Source: Eubacterium sp. (GTDB lineage Bacteria; Bacillota; Clostridia; Lachnospirales; CAG-274). From it: a stretch of DNA of 12,547 bases. Below are positions 1-7,228 of the stretch, piece after piece. Both the position numbers and the translations under genes were made by a program. Where the stretch lies: contig JAJBVU010000164.1 of the NCBI GenBank assembly GCA_020859645.1, forward strand, positions 1-12,547, written 5' to 3'. Numbering within the stretch: position 1 is the stretch's first letter; each line of letters starts with the position of its first letter. The notes beneath the pieces are model-generated. The model had not been told where the DNA came from, ran no database searches, and saw only the letters and a program-made list of their open reading frames with translations.

Positions 1-31
1 GAACACTTATTACACACACAGCTTTCGTTTT

Positions 32-67
32 ACGGCGATGTGCCGAGAAAGGGTTTTCGGTTGCCGT
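32..67 (+). promoter_or_regulatory. Structured 5' leader of rpsB-tsf
   Basis: The transcript upstream of rpsB can fold into a two-tier hairpin. The inner stem pairs 43-49 (CCGAGAA) with 54-60 (TTTTCGG) around loop AGGG, with one G-U pair. The outer stem pairs 32-36 (ACGGC) with 63-67 (GCCGT). The ribosome binding site (AAAGGAGG, 91-98) lies outside the fold. Ribosomal protein operons are often autoregulated by the encoded protein binding such leaders, so S2 could bind here, but that is inference. The promoter is not visible and probably lies before the window. Confidence 0.4.
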
Positions 68-106
68 TAAATGCTGTGGAGGTTTAACTAAAAGGAGGAT
101 TTTAAA

Positions 107-835
107 ATGAGTGTTATTACTATGAAACAGCTTCTTGAAGCAGGTGTTCACTTCGGTCACCAGACAAGACGCTGGAACCCTAAAATGGCTGATTATATCT
201 TTGCCGAAAGAAACGGTATTTATATTATCGACCTTCAGAAAACAGTTAAAATGGTTGAGGACGCTTATAACGCTGTCTGCGATATCACAAAGGACGGCGG
301 CGAGCTTCTTTTTGTTGGTACAAAGAAGCAGGCTCAGGACTCTATCAGAGAAGAAGCACAGCGCTGCGGTATGAACTACGTTAGCGAAAGATGGCCCGGC
401 GGACTTCTTACAAACTTCGAAACAACCAAGACAAGAATTAAGAGACTTAAAGAGCTTGACACAATGATTGAAGACGGTACAATGGATGTACTTCCCAAGA
501 AGGAAGTTGCAAAGCTTATGCACGAAAAGGAAAAGCTTGAAAGAAACATCGGCGGTATCAAAGAAATGAAGAGAGTACCTGATGTTATCTTTATTGTTGA
601 CCCCAGAAAGGAACACCTTGCTGTTGCCGAGGCTCACAGCCTTGATATTCCCATTGTTGCCATTGTTGATACAAACTGCGACCCCGAGGAAATCGACTAT
701 GTTATTCCCGGAAACGACGACGCTATCCGTGCCGTAAAGCTTATCTCTTCGAGAATGGCTGACGCAGTTATAGAGAGCCGTCAGGGCGTGGCTGAAAACG
801 CAGCCGAAGCTGACGAAGAAGCAACTGAAGAATAA
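107..835 (+). CDS. rpsB: 30S ribosomal protein S2
   Basis: Ribosomal protein uS2, a component of the small ribosomal subunit. It is 242 aa, close to the 241-246 aa typical of bacteria. The N-terminal signature LLEAGVHFGHQTRRWNPKM begins at residue 9, ERWPGG is at 94-99, the signature VIFIVDPRKE is at 160-169, and IVAIVDTNCDP is at 183-193. It ends in an acidic tail (about 230-242) that is variable in the family. The ATG is placed by AAAGGAGG at 91-98. The gene is the first of a two-gene unit with tsf, which starts 27 bp downstream, the usual bacterial order. Codon use is strongly biased (CTT for Leu, AAG for Lys), as expected of a highly expressed gene. Confidence 0.98.
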   Translation: MSVITMKQLLEAGVHFGHQTRRWNPKMADYIFAERNGIYIIDLQKTVKMVEDAYNAVCDITKDGGELLFVGTKKQAQDSIREEAQRCGMNYVSERWPGGLLTNFETTKTRIKRLKELDTMIEDGTMDVLPKKEVAKLMHEKEKLERNIGGIKEMKRVPDVIFIVDPRKEHLAVAEAHSLDIPIVAIVDTNCDPEEIDYVIPGNDDAIRAVKLISSRMADAVIESRQGVAENAAEADEEATEE

Positions 836-862
836 TTCAAAATAAACGGAGGTATATATATT

Positions 863-1795
863 ATGGCTGTTACTGCTGCTATGATTAAGGAACTCAGAGG
901 GCTTTCAGGCGCAGGTATGAGCGCTTGTAAGAACGCTCTTGTAGAGGCTGACGGTGATATGGATGCCGCTTTTGACATTCTCAGAAAGAACGGCGCCGCT
1001 ACTGCAGAAAAGAAGGCAGGAAGAATTGCTGCCGAGGGTTTAAGCTTACCCTATATTTCAGAGGACGGAAAGACTGCTGTTGTTGTTGAGGTTAACTCAG
1101 AAACAGACTTCGTAGCTAAGAACGTTAAATTCCAGGACTATGTTTTGGCTGTTGCCAAGCAGATTGCCGGTTCAAGCGCTTCAAACGTAGAAGAGCTTCT
1201 TGCTGACAAGTGGAATGACGATCCTTCAAAGACAGTTAAGGAAGCTCACGTTGATATGGTTTCAACAATCGGCGAAAACCTTACAATCAGACGTTTCGAA
1301 AAGCTTGTTGACGAAGGCTCAAGCCTTTTTGTAAGCTATATTCACGCAGGGGGAAAGGTTGCTGTTCTTCTTGAAATGACAACAGACGTTAAGACTGACG
1401 CAGTTGTTGAAGCAGGCAAGAACGTTTGTATGCAGATTGCCGCTATGAGCCCCAGATTTGTTGACAGAAGCGAAATCTCAGACGAATTTATCGCTAAGGA
1501 AAAGGCTATTCTTATCGACCAGGCTAAGAATGACCCCAAGAATGCTTCTAAGCCCGAAAACATCATCGAAAAGATGATTACAGGCCGTCTTAATAAGGAA
1601 TTTAAGGAAATGTGTCTTGTAGATCAGGAATATGTTAAGGACGACAGCTTAACAGTAGGCAAGTATATCCAGTCAGTTGCTAAGGCTGAAAACGGAAATG
1701 TTGCCCTTAAGAAGTTTGTTCGTTTTGAAACAGGTCAGGGTCTTGAAAAGAAGAACGAGGACTTTGCCGCAGAAGTTGCAAAGGCTATGGCTTAA
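863..1795 (+). CDS. tsf: Translation elongation factor Ts
   Basis: EF-Ts, the cytosolic nucleotide-exchange factor that removes GDP from EF-Tu. It is 310 aa, slightly longer than the usual 280-300. The N-terminal UBA-like domain (about 1-55) contains IKELRGLSGAGMSACKNAL. The core signature TDFVAKN sits at 81-87; its Asp82-Phe83 correspond to the E. coli residues that insert near the EF-Tu Mg site. A second core repeat with a helical insertion follows. GGAGG at 848-852 sets the ATG. It is co-transcribed with rpsB and shares its codon bias. Unlike B. subtilis, no pyrH or frr follows; a terminator comes 20 bp after the stop. Confidence 0.98.
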   Translation: MAVTAAMIKELRGLSGAGMSACKNALVEADGDMDAAFDILRKNGAATAEKKAGRIAAEGLSLPYISEDGKTAVVVEVNSETDFVAKNVKFQDYVLAVAKQIAGSSASNVEELLADKWNDDPSKTVKEAHVDMVSTIGENLTIRRFEKLVDEGSSLFVSYIHAGGKVAVLLEMTTDVKTDAVVEAGKNVCMQIAAMSPRFVDRSEISDEFIAKEKAILIDQAKNDPKNASKPENIIEKMITGRLNKEFKEMCLVDQEYVKDDSLTVGKYIQSVAKAENGNVALKKFVRFETGQGLEKKNEDFAAEVAKAMA

Positions 1796-1815
1796 AAAAT
1801 TATATAAAGAATTAC

Positions 1816-1854
1816 GGGAGCTTGTCTGTTAGACAGGCTCTCTCTTTATTTTTA
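1816..1854 (+). terminator. Intrinsic terminator of rpsB-tsf
   Basis: Stem 1818-1827 (GAGCTTGTCT) pairs with 1831-1840 (AGACAGGCTC), ten pairs with one G-U, around a three-base loop. It is followed by the T-rich run TCTCTTTATTTTT. It lies 20 bp past the tsf stop and separates the translation genes from the his operon. Confidence 0.88.
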
Positions 1855-1898
1855 GGCTCCCCTTGAGGGGAGCTGTCAGCGGAGCTGACTGAGAGGTG
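1855..1898 (+). repeat. 44-bp double-hairpin repeat, copy A
   Basis: This 44-bp unit matches the reverse complement of 8780-8823 at 42 of 44 positions. It holds two palindromes. The first is GCTCCCC/GGGGAGC around TTGA (1856-1873). The second is GTCAGC/GCTGAC around GGA (1875-1889). The only two differences from the other copy lie in the three-base loop of the second hairpin, so both stems are kept intact. It begins 14 bp after the tsf terminator stem and is followed by TTTTTA. It resembles the small dispersed intergenic repeats of clostridial genomes; the family assignment is inference. Confidence 0.85.
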
Positions 1899-1936
1899 TT
1901 TTTATCTATTCAAAGCTTTTAAATTCTCGTAAAATA

Positions 1937-1965
1937 TTGACAAAACCCTTAAGAGATAATATAAT
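1937..1965 (+). promoter_or_regulatory. Promoter of the his operon (SigA type)
   Basis: A perfect consensus -35 TTGACA (1937-1942) and a perfect -10 TATAAT (1960-1965) are separated by 17 bp, with A/T-rich sequence upstream. The predicted start of transcription is near 1972, about 105 nt before hisZ. No other promoter is apparent within the his genes. Such a strong promoter suggests control acts through the leader or a repressor. Confidence 0.85.
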
Positions 1966-1971
1966 AGTTGG

Positions 1972-2076
1972 GAAGGAATCGCTGATGTAAGAAGCTTCTG
2001 CCTTATGTTTTCGGCTTTTATTCACCGCTTTGCTTATGTTGTTAAGCCAAGCGAAACTGTGAAAGGGAGATTAACT
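1972..2076 (+). promoter_or_regulatory. 5' leader of the his operon with stable hairpin
   Basis: About 105 nt lie between the predicted transcript start and hisZ. Arm 2026-2036 pairs with 2043-2053, ten Watson-Crick pairs and one mismatch, around a six-base loop. No U-run follows, so it is not an intrinsic terminator. A ten-base palindrome AGAAGCTTCT (1990-1999) lies just downstream of the start and could be an operator. A Shine-Dalgarno-like AAGGA (1973-1977) is followed by ATG-TAA (1985-1990), a start codon directly joined to a stop. No T-box core or run of His codons is present. The regulatory role is inferred. Confidence 0.45.
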
Positions 2077-3330
2077 ATGATTAATAAAAAACTGCATACC
2101 CCCGAGGGCGTTAAGGATTTTAAGCCCGAAGAGTTTGCCTATAAAAGAGGTATTGAAAAAATTGCAGAAACTGCCTTTTTAAGCAACGGATACAGACGTG
2201 TCAGTACGCCGACCCTTGAATATTCCGAGGTGTTTAAGACGACATCCGAGGCTGACACCGAAAAATACAGATTTTTATCCCGTGAGGGGGATATTTTGGT
2301 TTTGCGTTCCGATATGACCCCGCCTATCTGCCGTATGGCAGCTACGGGCTATTCCGACAGCGACCTGCCTTTGAGATTTTATTATGTTGAAAATATGTTC
2401 AGATATAATGAAAAAAATCAGGGTAAGCTCAGAGAAATGACCCAGGCAGGAATTGAGCTTTTGGGCATTGAGGGCATTGACGGCGACTGCGAGGTTTTAA
2501 TCTGCGCCGTTTCGGCTCTTTTGAATTTGGGCTTAGAGGACTTTAAAATAGATATAGGCCATTCGGAATTTTTGGAAGGCGCACTTTCGGAAGCAGGGGT
2601 TTTCGGCGAAACAGCGGAAAAAATCAAGTCTGCCGTTGCCGATAAAAACTATGTAGGGGTTTCGGAAATTATAGAAAACATAGACGCAGAAGGGGAAATT
2701 AAGGAATTTTTGTGTTCACTGCCCTTATATTTGGGCGGTGTTGAGGTTCTTGAAAAAGCTGAGAAAATTTTCAAGACCGAAAAGCCCCTTAATGCGGTGA
2801 GATATATGAAAAAGCTCTATGACGCTTTGAAGGACTGCGGCTTTGACAAGTATATATGCTTTGATTTGGGTATAGTTCCCCAGCTTGACTATTATACAGG
2901 CATAATTTTCAGAGGCTACGCTTTGGGCTCGGGCTATTCTATTTTAAGCGGCGGCCGCTATGACAGGCTTTCCGCAAGCTTCGGCAGAGATTTTCAGGCA
3001 ATAGGCTTTATTCTTAAAATAAATGAGCTTATTTCCGTTCTTAAGGCTAACGGCATAACCTTTAAAGACAAAAAAGCAGACACTCTTCTTGTTTATGAAG
3101 AAAAAGCTAAGGGTGCGGCTCTTTCCGCAGGCATAGCCTTAAGAAAAAACGGAATGAACATAGAAAATTTTTACGGCAGTATTGACGCCGGGCTTAAATA
3201 TGCCGAGAAAAAGGGCTTTGTTGGGGTTTTGTATTTTAAAGACAGCGAAAGTGTTAAAATATATAATGTGAGCGAAGGAGAAGAAACGGTTGTGGGTCTT
3301 TCCGAACTCTTGGAAGCGGAGGAAAATTAA
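2077..3330 (+). CDS. hisZ: ATP phosphoribosyltransferase regulatory subunit
   Basis: HisZ is a histidyl-tRNA synthetase paralogue that pairs with short-form HisG to make the active, histidine-sensitive ATP phosphoribosyltransferase. With the chosen ATG it is 417 aa. It starts with the HisRS-like motif TPEGVKDF (8-15). It keeps the motif 2 region (RFYYVENMFRY, 100-110) and GGRYDRL (292-298). The HisRS signature RGLDYYTG is altered to PQLDYYTG (268-275), losing the Arg needed for aminoacylation, which supports HisZ over HisS. Residues about 330-417 look like an anticodon-binding-type alpha/beta domain. An in-frame ATG at 2005 has no ribosome binding site; AAAGGGAG at 2062-2069 supports 2077. 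It is the first gene of the operon. Confidence 0.93.
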   Translation: MINKKLHTPEGVKDFKPEEFAYKRGIEKIAETAFLSNGYRRVSTPTLEYSEVFKTTSEADTEKYRFLSREGDILVLRSDMTPPICRMAATGYSDSDLPLRFYYVENMFRYNEKNQGKLREMTQAGIELLGIEGIDGDCEVLICAVSALLNLGLEDFKIDIGHSEFLEGALSEAGVFGETAEKIKSAVADKNYVGVSEIIENIDAEGEIKEFLCSLPLYLGGVEVLEKAEKIFKTEKPLNAVRYMKKLYDALKDCGFDKYICFDLGIVPQLDYYTGIIFRGYALGSGYSILSGGRYDRLSASFGRDFQAIGFILKINELISVLKANGITFKDKKADTLLVYEEKAKGAALSAGIALRKNGMNIENFYGSIDAGLKYAEKKGFVGVLYFKDSESVKIYNVSEGEETVVGLSELLEAEEN

Positions 3331-3966
3331 ATGGAATATCTGACATTTGCTCTTGCCAAAGGGCGTTTGGCTGAAAAGGCTATGGAGGCTTTGGGCAAAA
3401 CAGGCATACACTGCGAAGAAATGAAAGAGGACAGCCGTAAGCTGATTTTTGTAAACGAAGATATTAAGTGCCGTTTTTTCCTCGCTAAGGCTCAGGATGT
3501 GCCTACATATGTGGAACACGGTGCCGCTGACATAGGAATTGTGGGGCTTGACACTCTTTTGGAAGAAAACAGAAATTTATATCAGGTTTTGGATTTGGGC
3601 TTCGGAAAGTGCCGCTTTGCGGTGGCAGGCAAGCCCGAAGCAAAAGAAATTTTGGATAAGCAGGATCTGAGAGTCGCCACGAAATATTTAAACATAGCTA
3701 AGGACTTTTATTATAATAAGAAGCATCAGACTGTGGAGCTTATAAAGCTTAACGGCTCTGTGGAGCTTGCTCCTGTTGTTGGGCTTTCAGACGTTATTCT
3801 CGACATTGTGGAAACAGGTTCAACCCTTAAAGCCAACGGTCTTGAGGTTTTGGAGGAGGTTTGTCCTCTTTCAGCAAGGCTCGCCGTAAACAGAGTGAGT
3901 ATGAAGCTTAAGCATGACAGAATTACGGAAATTATAAAAGGCTTGAAAGAATTAGAACTTAAATAA
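3331..3966 (+). CDS. hisG: ATP phosphoribosyltransferase catalytic subunit, short form
   Basis: HisG catalyses the first, committed step of histidine synthesis: ATP + PRPP to phosphoribosyl-ATP. At 211 aa it is the short form, lacking the C-terminal ACT-like regulatory domain, and so depends on HisZ encoded just before it. The N-terminal motif LAKGRL is at 8-13. The family signature with the PRPP-binding loop spans 145-166 (E145, G151, D158, then ETGSTL). Its ATG directly abuts the hisZ stop codon, with GGAGG at 3318-3322 inside hisZ, implying translational coupling and balanced subunit amounts. Confidence 0.97.
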   Translation: MEYLTFALAKGRLAEKAMEALGKTGIHCEEMKEDSRKLIFVNEDIKCRFFLAKAQDVPTYVEHGAADIGIVGLDTLLEENRNLYQVLDLGFGKCRFAVAGKPEAKEILDKQDLRVATKYLNIAKDFYYNKKHQTVELIKLNGSVELAPVVGLSDVILDIVETGSTLKANGLEVLEEVCPLSARLAVNRVSMKLKHDRITEIIKGLKELELK

Positions 3967-3981
3967 GAAGGTGGGCAGTAT

Positions 3982-5277
3982 ATGGAAATTATAAAATACG
4001 ACAGTGAACAGGGAAAACAGCTTTTTAACAGGCTTTTGAACCGCAGTAAGCAGAACGAAGGCAAGTTTCAGGAAACTGTTGATGAAATTTTAAAGAATAT
4101 AAAGCAGAACGGAAACAAGGCTGTTTTTGAATATACAAAGAAATTTGACGGCTTTGACGTAAATGAAAAGAATTTTAAGGTAACAAGAGCCGAAATCAAC
4201 AAAGCCTACTCAGAAACAGACCCCGACCTTGTAGAGGTTATGGAAAAGGCGGCTGAGAGAATTTCAGCCTATCACCAAAAGCAGAAGCTTAACAGTTGGC
4301 TTGAGCCTAACGAAAAGGGCGAAATGCTGGGACAGCTTATAAGACCCCTCGAAAGAGTAGGGGTTTATGTACCCGGGGGGAAGGCGGCTTACCCCTCAAG
4401 CGTACTTATGAACATAATTCCGGCAAAGGTGGCAGGTGTTAAAAAAGTCATTATGACAACTCCGGCGGATAAAAACGGAAATGTAAACCCCAACACCCTT
4501 GCGGCTGCTGACATAGCCGGTGCCGATGAAATCTACAAGGTCGGCGGCGCACAGGCTATAGGCGCTCTTGCCTACGGAACGGAAACAATAGGCGCAGTTG
4601 ATAAAATAGTTGGTCCCGGCAATATTTTCGTTGCCCTTGCAAAAAAGAGCGTTTACGGAAGTGTTAATATAGACTCCGTAGCAGGACCAAGTGAAATTTT
4701 GGTTATTGCGGATGAAAGTGCAGACCCTGTTTTTGTTTCGGCAGATCTCCTGTCACAGGCAGAACACGATGAGCTTGCCAGTGCAATTCTCATAACCACT
4801 GACATAAGCTTAGCCGAAAAGGTAAACAAGGAGATTTACGCACAGGCGGAAAAGCTGGAACGCAAGGAAATTATACTGAAATCCTTAGAGGGCTACGGGG
4901 GAATAGTGGTTGCTCCCGATATAAAGACCGCTTGTGAGCTTTCGAATAAGATTGCTCCGGAGCATTTGGAGGTTTCCATTAAAGAGCCTTTTTCAGCTCT
5001 GAGATATATCAAAAATGCCGGTGCGGTGTTCTTAGGTCACTACAGCCCGGAGCCTTTGGGCGACTATATGGCAGGGCCTAACCACGTTTTGCCCACAGGG
5101 GGAACAGCGAGATTTTTCTCCCCTCTTTCAATAGATGATTATATTAAAAAGTCAAGCATTATTTCATTCTCAAAGGACGCCCTCTTTGATTTGGGTGATG
5201 ACATTATAACCTTTGCTGAAGCCGAGGGCTTGACAGCACACGCAAATTCAGTTAAAGTCAGAATGAACAAGGGTTAA
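3982..5277 (+). CDS. hisD: Histidinol dehydrogenase
   Basis: HisD catalyses the last two steps of the pathway, the NAD-dependent oxidation of L-histidinol through histidinal to L-histidine. It is 431 aa, the normal length. The zinc ligands are all present: Gln259 and His262 (SQAEHDE), Asp361 (PLGDYMAGP) and His420 (GLTAHANS). The acid/base pair Glu327-His328 lies in APEHLE. YVPGGKAAYPSS (129-140) and VGPGNIFVA (210-218) are family motifs. AAGGTGG at 3968-3974 sets the start, 15 bp after hisG. Its substrate histidinol needs HisC and a phosphatase, neither of which is encoded here. Confidence 0.98.
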   Translation: MEIIKYDSEQGKQLFNRLLNRSKQNEGKFQETVDEILKNIKQNGNKAVFEYTKKFDGFDVNEKNFKVTRAEINKAYSETDPDLVEVMEKAAERISAYHQKQKLNSWLEPNEKGEMLGQLIRPLERVGVYVPGGKAAYPSSVLMNIIPAKVAGVKKVIMTTPADKNGNVNPNTLAAADIAGADEIYKVGGAQAIGALAYGTETIGAVDKIVGPGNIFVALAKKSVYGSVNIDSVAGPSEILVIADESADPVFVSADLLSQAEHDELASAILITTDISLAEKVNKEIYAQAEKLERKEIILKSLEGYGGIVVAPDIKTACELSNKIAPEHLEVSIKEPFSALRYIKNAGAVFLGHYSPEPLGDYMAGPNHVLPTGGTARFFSPLSIDDYIKKSSIISFSKDALFDLGDDIITFAEAEGLTAHANSVKVRMNKG

Positions 5278-5301
5278 ACCGCAGTCTGAAAGGAGAATAT
5301 T

Positions 5302-5892
5302 ATGCCGAGAAGCGCAGACCTGAGCAGAAGCACCTATGAAACAAAAATAGACATTAGCGTAAACATTGACGGCAGAGGCGTCTCAAACATAGACACAGGC
5401 ATAGGCTTTTTTGACCATATGCTGACGCATATAGCAAAGCACGGCTTTATTGATTTGGACGTAAGCTGTGAGGGAGATTTAGAGGTAGACTGCCACCACA
5501 CCGTTGAGGACGTAGGCATTGTTTTGGGAAAGGCTCTTGCCCTTGCTTTAGGGGACAAAATAGGCATAAAGCGCTACGGCTGGGCGGTTATTCCTATGGA
5601 TGAAACTCTTGTTCTCTGCTCCTTAGACCTTTCGGGACGTGACGTTTTTGTGTATGACGCAAAATTTACTGTTCCCACCTTAGGCTCTTTTGACACTGAA
5701 ATGGTTGAAGAATTTTTCAGAGCCTTAAGCCAAAACTGCGGTATAAACCTGCATATAAAGGTGCTCGCAGGCAGCAACAACCACCACATAGCCGAGGGCA
5801 TTTTTAAGGCTTTCGGCAAAGCTCTGGATATGGCTTGCACAGTTGACGAACGTATTGAGGGAACACTTTCTACAAAAGGAATGTTGGAATAA
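5302..5892 (+). CDS. hisB: Imidazoleglycerol-phosphate dehydratase
   Basis: HisB dehydrates imidazole glycerol phosphate to imidazole acetol phosphate. At 196 aa it is the monofunctional dehydratase and lacks the N-terminal histidinol-phosphatase domain of the E. coli bifunctional enzyme. The metal-binding motifs are intact: FDHML (37-41), DCHHTVED (63-70) and NNHHIAEG (159-166). AAAGGAG at 5289-5295 precedes the ATG, 24 bp after hisD. The stop overlaps the hisH start by one base (TAATG). Confidence 0.98.
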   Translation: MPRSADLSRSTYETKIDISVNIDGRGVSNIDTGIGFFDHMLTHIAKHGFIDLDVSCEGDLEVDCHHTVEDVGIVLGKALALALGDKIGIKRYGWAVIPMDETLVLCSLDLSGRDVFVYDAKFTVPTLGSFDTEMVEEFFRALSQNCGINLHIKVLAGSNNHHIAEGIFKAFGKALDMACTVDERIEGTLSTKGMLE

Positions 5893-6491
5893 TGATTGGA
5901 ATTATCGATTATAAAATGGGAAATTTAAGAAGCGTTCAAAAGGCGTTTCAGTTTATAGGTCAGGACGCACTTATAGCCGAAACACCGAAGGAGCTTGAAG
6001 CCTGCGACAAAATTGTTTTGCCGGGGGTAGGGGCTTTTGAGGATGCTATGAACACAATTAAAAAGCTGGGCTTTGACGAAGCCGTATATAAAGCAATAGA
6101 CAGCGGAAAATATTTTCTGGGCATTTGTCTCGGTATGCAGATGGTTTTTGACAAAAGCTACGAAAACGGAGAGTTTGAAGGGCTTAAGCTTATTAAGGGC
6201 GAGGTTGTAAAACTGCCTGAGACTGTGAAAATCCCTCAGATAGGGTGGAACAACTTGAATATAAAAATGAGAGAGCCTCTTTTTGAGGGCTTGGGCGAAA
6301 GCCCCTACGTTTATTTTGTCCATTCCTATCACTTAAAAACGGATATGCCCGTTGTCAGTGCAACAACGGACTACGGCGGAGAAATTCAGGTAGCGGTTCA
6401 GAAGGACAATATTTTCGCTCTTCAGTTTCACCCCGAAAAAAGCGGAAACACAGGGCTTCAAATACTTAAAAACTTTTCTTCGCTTAAATAA
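5892..6491 (+). CDS. hisH: Imidazole glycerol phosphate synthase, glutaminase subunit
   Basis: HisH is the class I glutamine amidotransferase subunit that releases ammonia from glutamine and channels it to HisF. It is 199 aa, the normal length. The catalytic triad is visible: nucleophile Cys79 in FLGICLGMQ, with His180 and Glu182 in LQFHPEKSG. PGVGAF (44-49), which forms the oxyanion strand region, is also present. The ATG overlaps the hisB stop by one base, with AAAAGGA at 5874-5880. hisA lies between hisH and hisF, the common order in Firmicutes. Confidence 0.98.
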   Translation: MIGIIDYKMGNLRSVQKAFQFIGQDALIAETPKELEACDKIVLPGVGAFEDAMNTIKKLGFDEAVYKAIDSGKYFLGICLGMQMVFDKSYENGEFEGLKLIKGEVVKLPETVKIPQIGWNNLNIKMREPLFEGLGESPYVYFVHSYHLKTDMPVVSATTDYGGEIQVAVQKDNIFALQFHPEKSGNTGLQILKNFSSLK

Positions 6492-6508
6492 AGAAAGGGG
6501 CGTTTGCT

Positions 6509-7225
6509 ATGAAAATTTATCCGGCGGTTGATGTTTTGGGGGGAAAGGCTGTCAGGCTTTTACAGGGAGACTATAACAAGGCAACTGTTTTTAACGAAAG
6601 CCCCTTAAAAGCGGCTGAAGAATGGGTGAAGTGCGGAAGCAAAAACCTTCACATAGTTGACCTTGACGGCGCAAGATACGGCAAAAGCTGTATAAACGAC
6701 ATTTTAAAGGAAATAAAAAGTAATTTTAACATATTCGTTCAGACAGGGGGAGGAGTCAGAACCCTGAAGGACGTTGAGGAAAGGCTTAATGCAGGAGCCG
6801 ACAGAGTAATTATAGGAACAGCGGCGGTCAAAAACCCCAAGCTTGTGGAAGAAGCTGTTAAAGCCTTCGGCGACAAAATCGCAGTGGGAATTGACGCCAA
6901 AGACGGTTACGTTGCTGTAACAGGCTGGCAGGAGGTTTCTCAAATTAAGGCTGTTGATTTGGGGCTTAATATGAAAAGTCTCGGTGTTAAAACAGTGATT
7001 TACACCGACATTTCAAAGGACGGTATGATGCAGGGCTTTAACGCCGTTGAAACAAGTGAAATGATTAACAAAACAGGGCTTAACATAATCGCTTCGGGGG
7101 GAATTTCCTCAATGAGCGACTTAGAGGGAGCTGCTGACGCAGGCTCTTACGGCGCAATTATAGGCAAGGCGCTTTACAACGGCGCACTGAGCCTTACAGA
7201 TATATTAAAACGGTTCGAGGTATAA
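6509..7225 (+). CDS. hisA: ProFAR isomerase
   Basis: HisA opens the ribose ring of ProFAR to give PRFAR, an Amadori rearrangement. It is a 238-aa (beta/alpha)8 barrel. The catalytic Asp8 (YPAVDVLGG) and Asp129 (VGIDAKDG) sit at the ends of strands 1 and 5. The phosphate-binding motifs are TGGGVRT (79-85) and ASGGISS near residue 200. AAAGGGG at 6494-6500 sets the start, 17 bp after hisH. It is homologous to HisF two genes along; the shorter length and the wording of the Asp motifs separate the two. A dual HisA/TrpF role cannot be judged from sequence alone. Confidence 0.96.
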   Translation: MKIYPAVDVLGGKAVRLLQGDYNKATVFNESPLKAAEEWVKCGSKNLHIVDLDGARYGKSCINDILKEIKSNFNIFVQTGGGVRTLKDVEERLNAGADRVIIGTAAVKNPKLVEEAVKAFGDKIAVGIDAKDGYVAVTGWQEVSQIKAVDLGLNMKSLGVKTVIYTDISKDGMMQGFNAVETSEMINKTGLNIIASGGISSMSDLEGAADAGSYGAIIGKALYNGALSLTDILKRFEV

Positions 7226-7228
7226 ACA

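Noticed and set aside
2005..2076. Upstream in-frame ATG extending hisZ by 24 codons
   Set aside because: It has no ribosome binding site, the extra residues do not look like HisZ, and the leader hairpin falls inside them. The ATG at 2077 has AAAGGGAG at good spacing and directly starts the conserved N-terminus.
1972..2076. T-box riboswitch ahead of the his operon
   Set aside because: The leader is too short and lacks the conserved T-box bulge sequence and a terminator with U-run.
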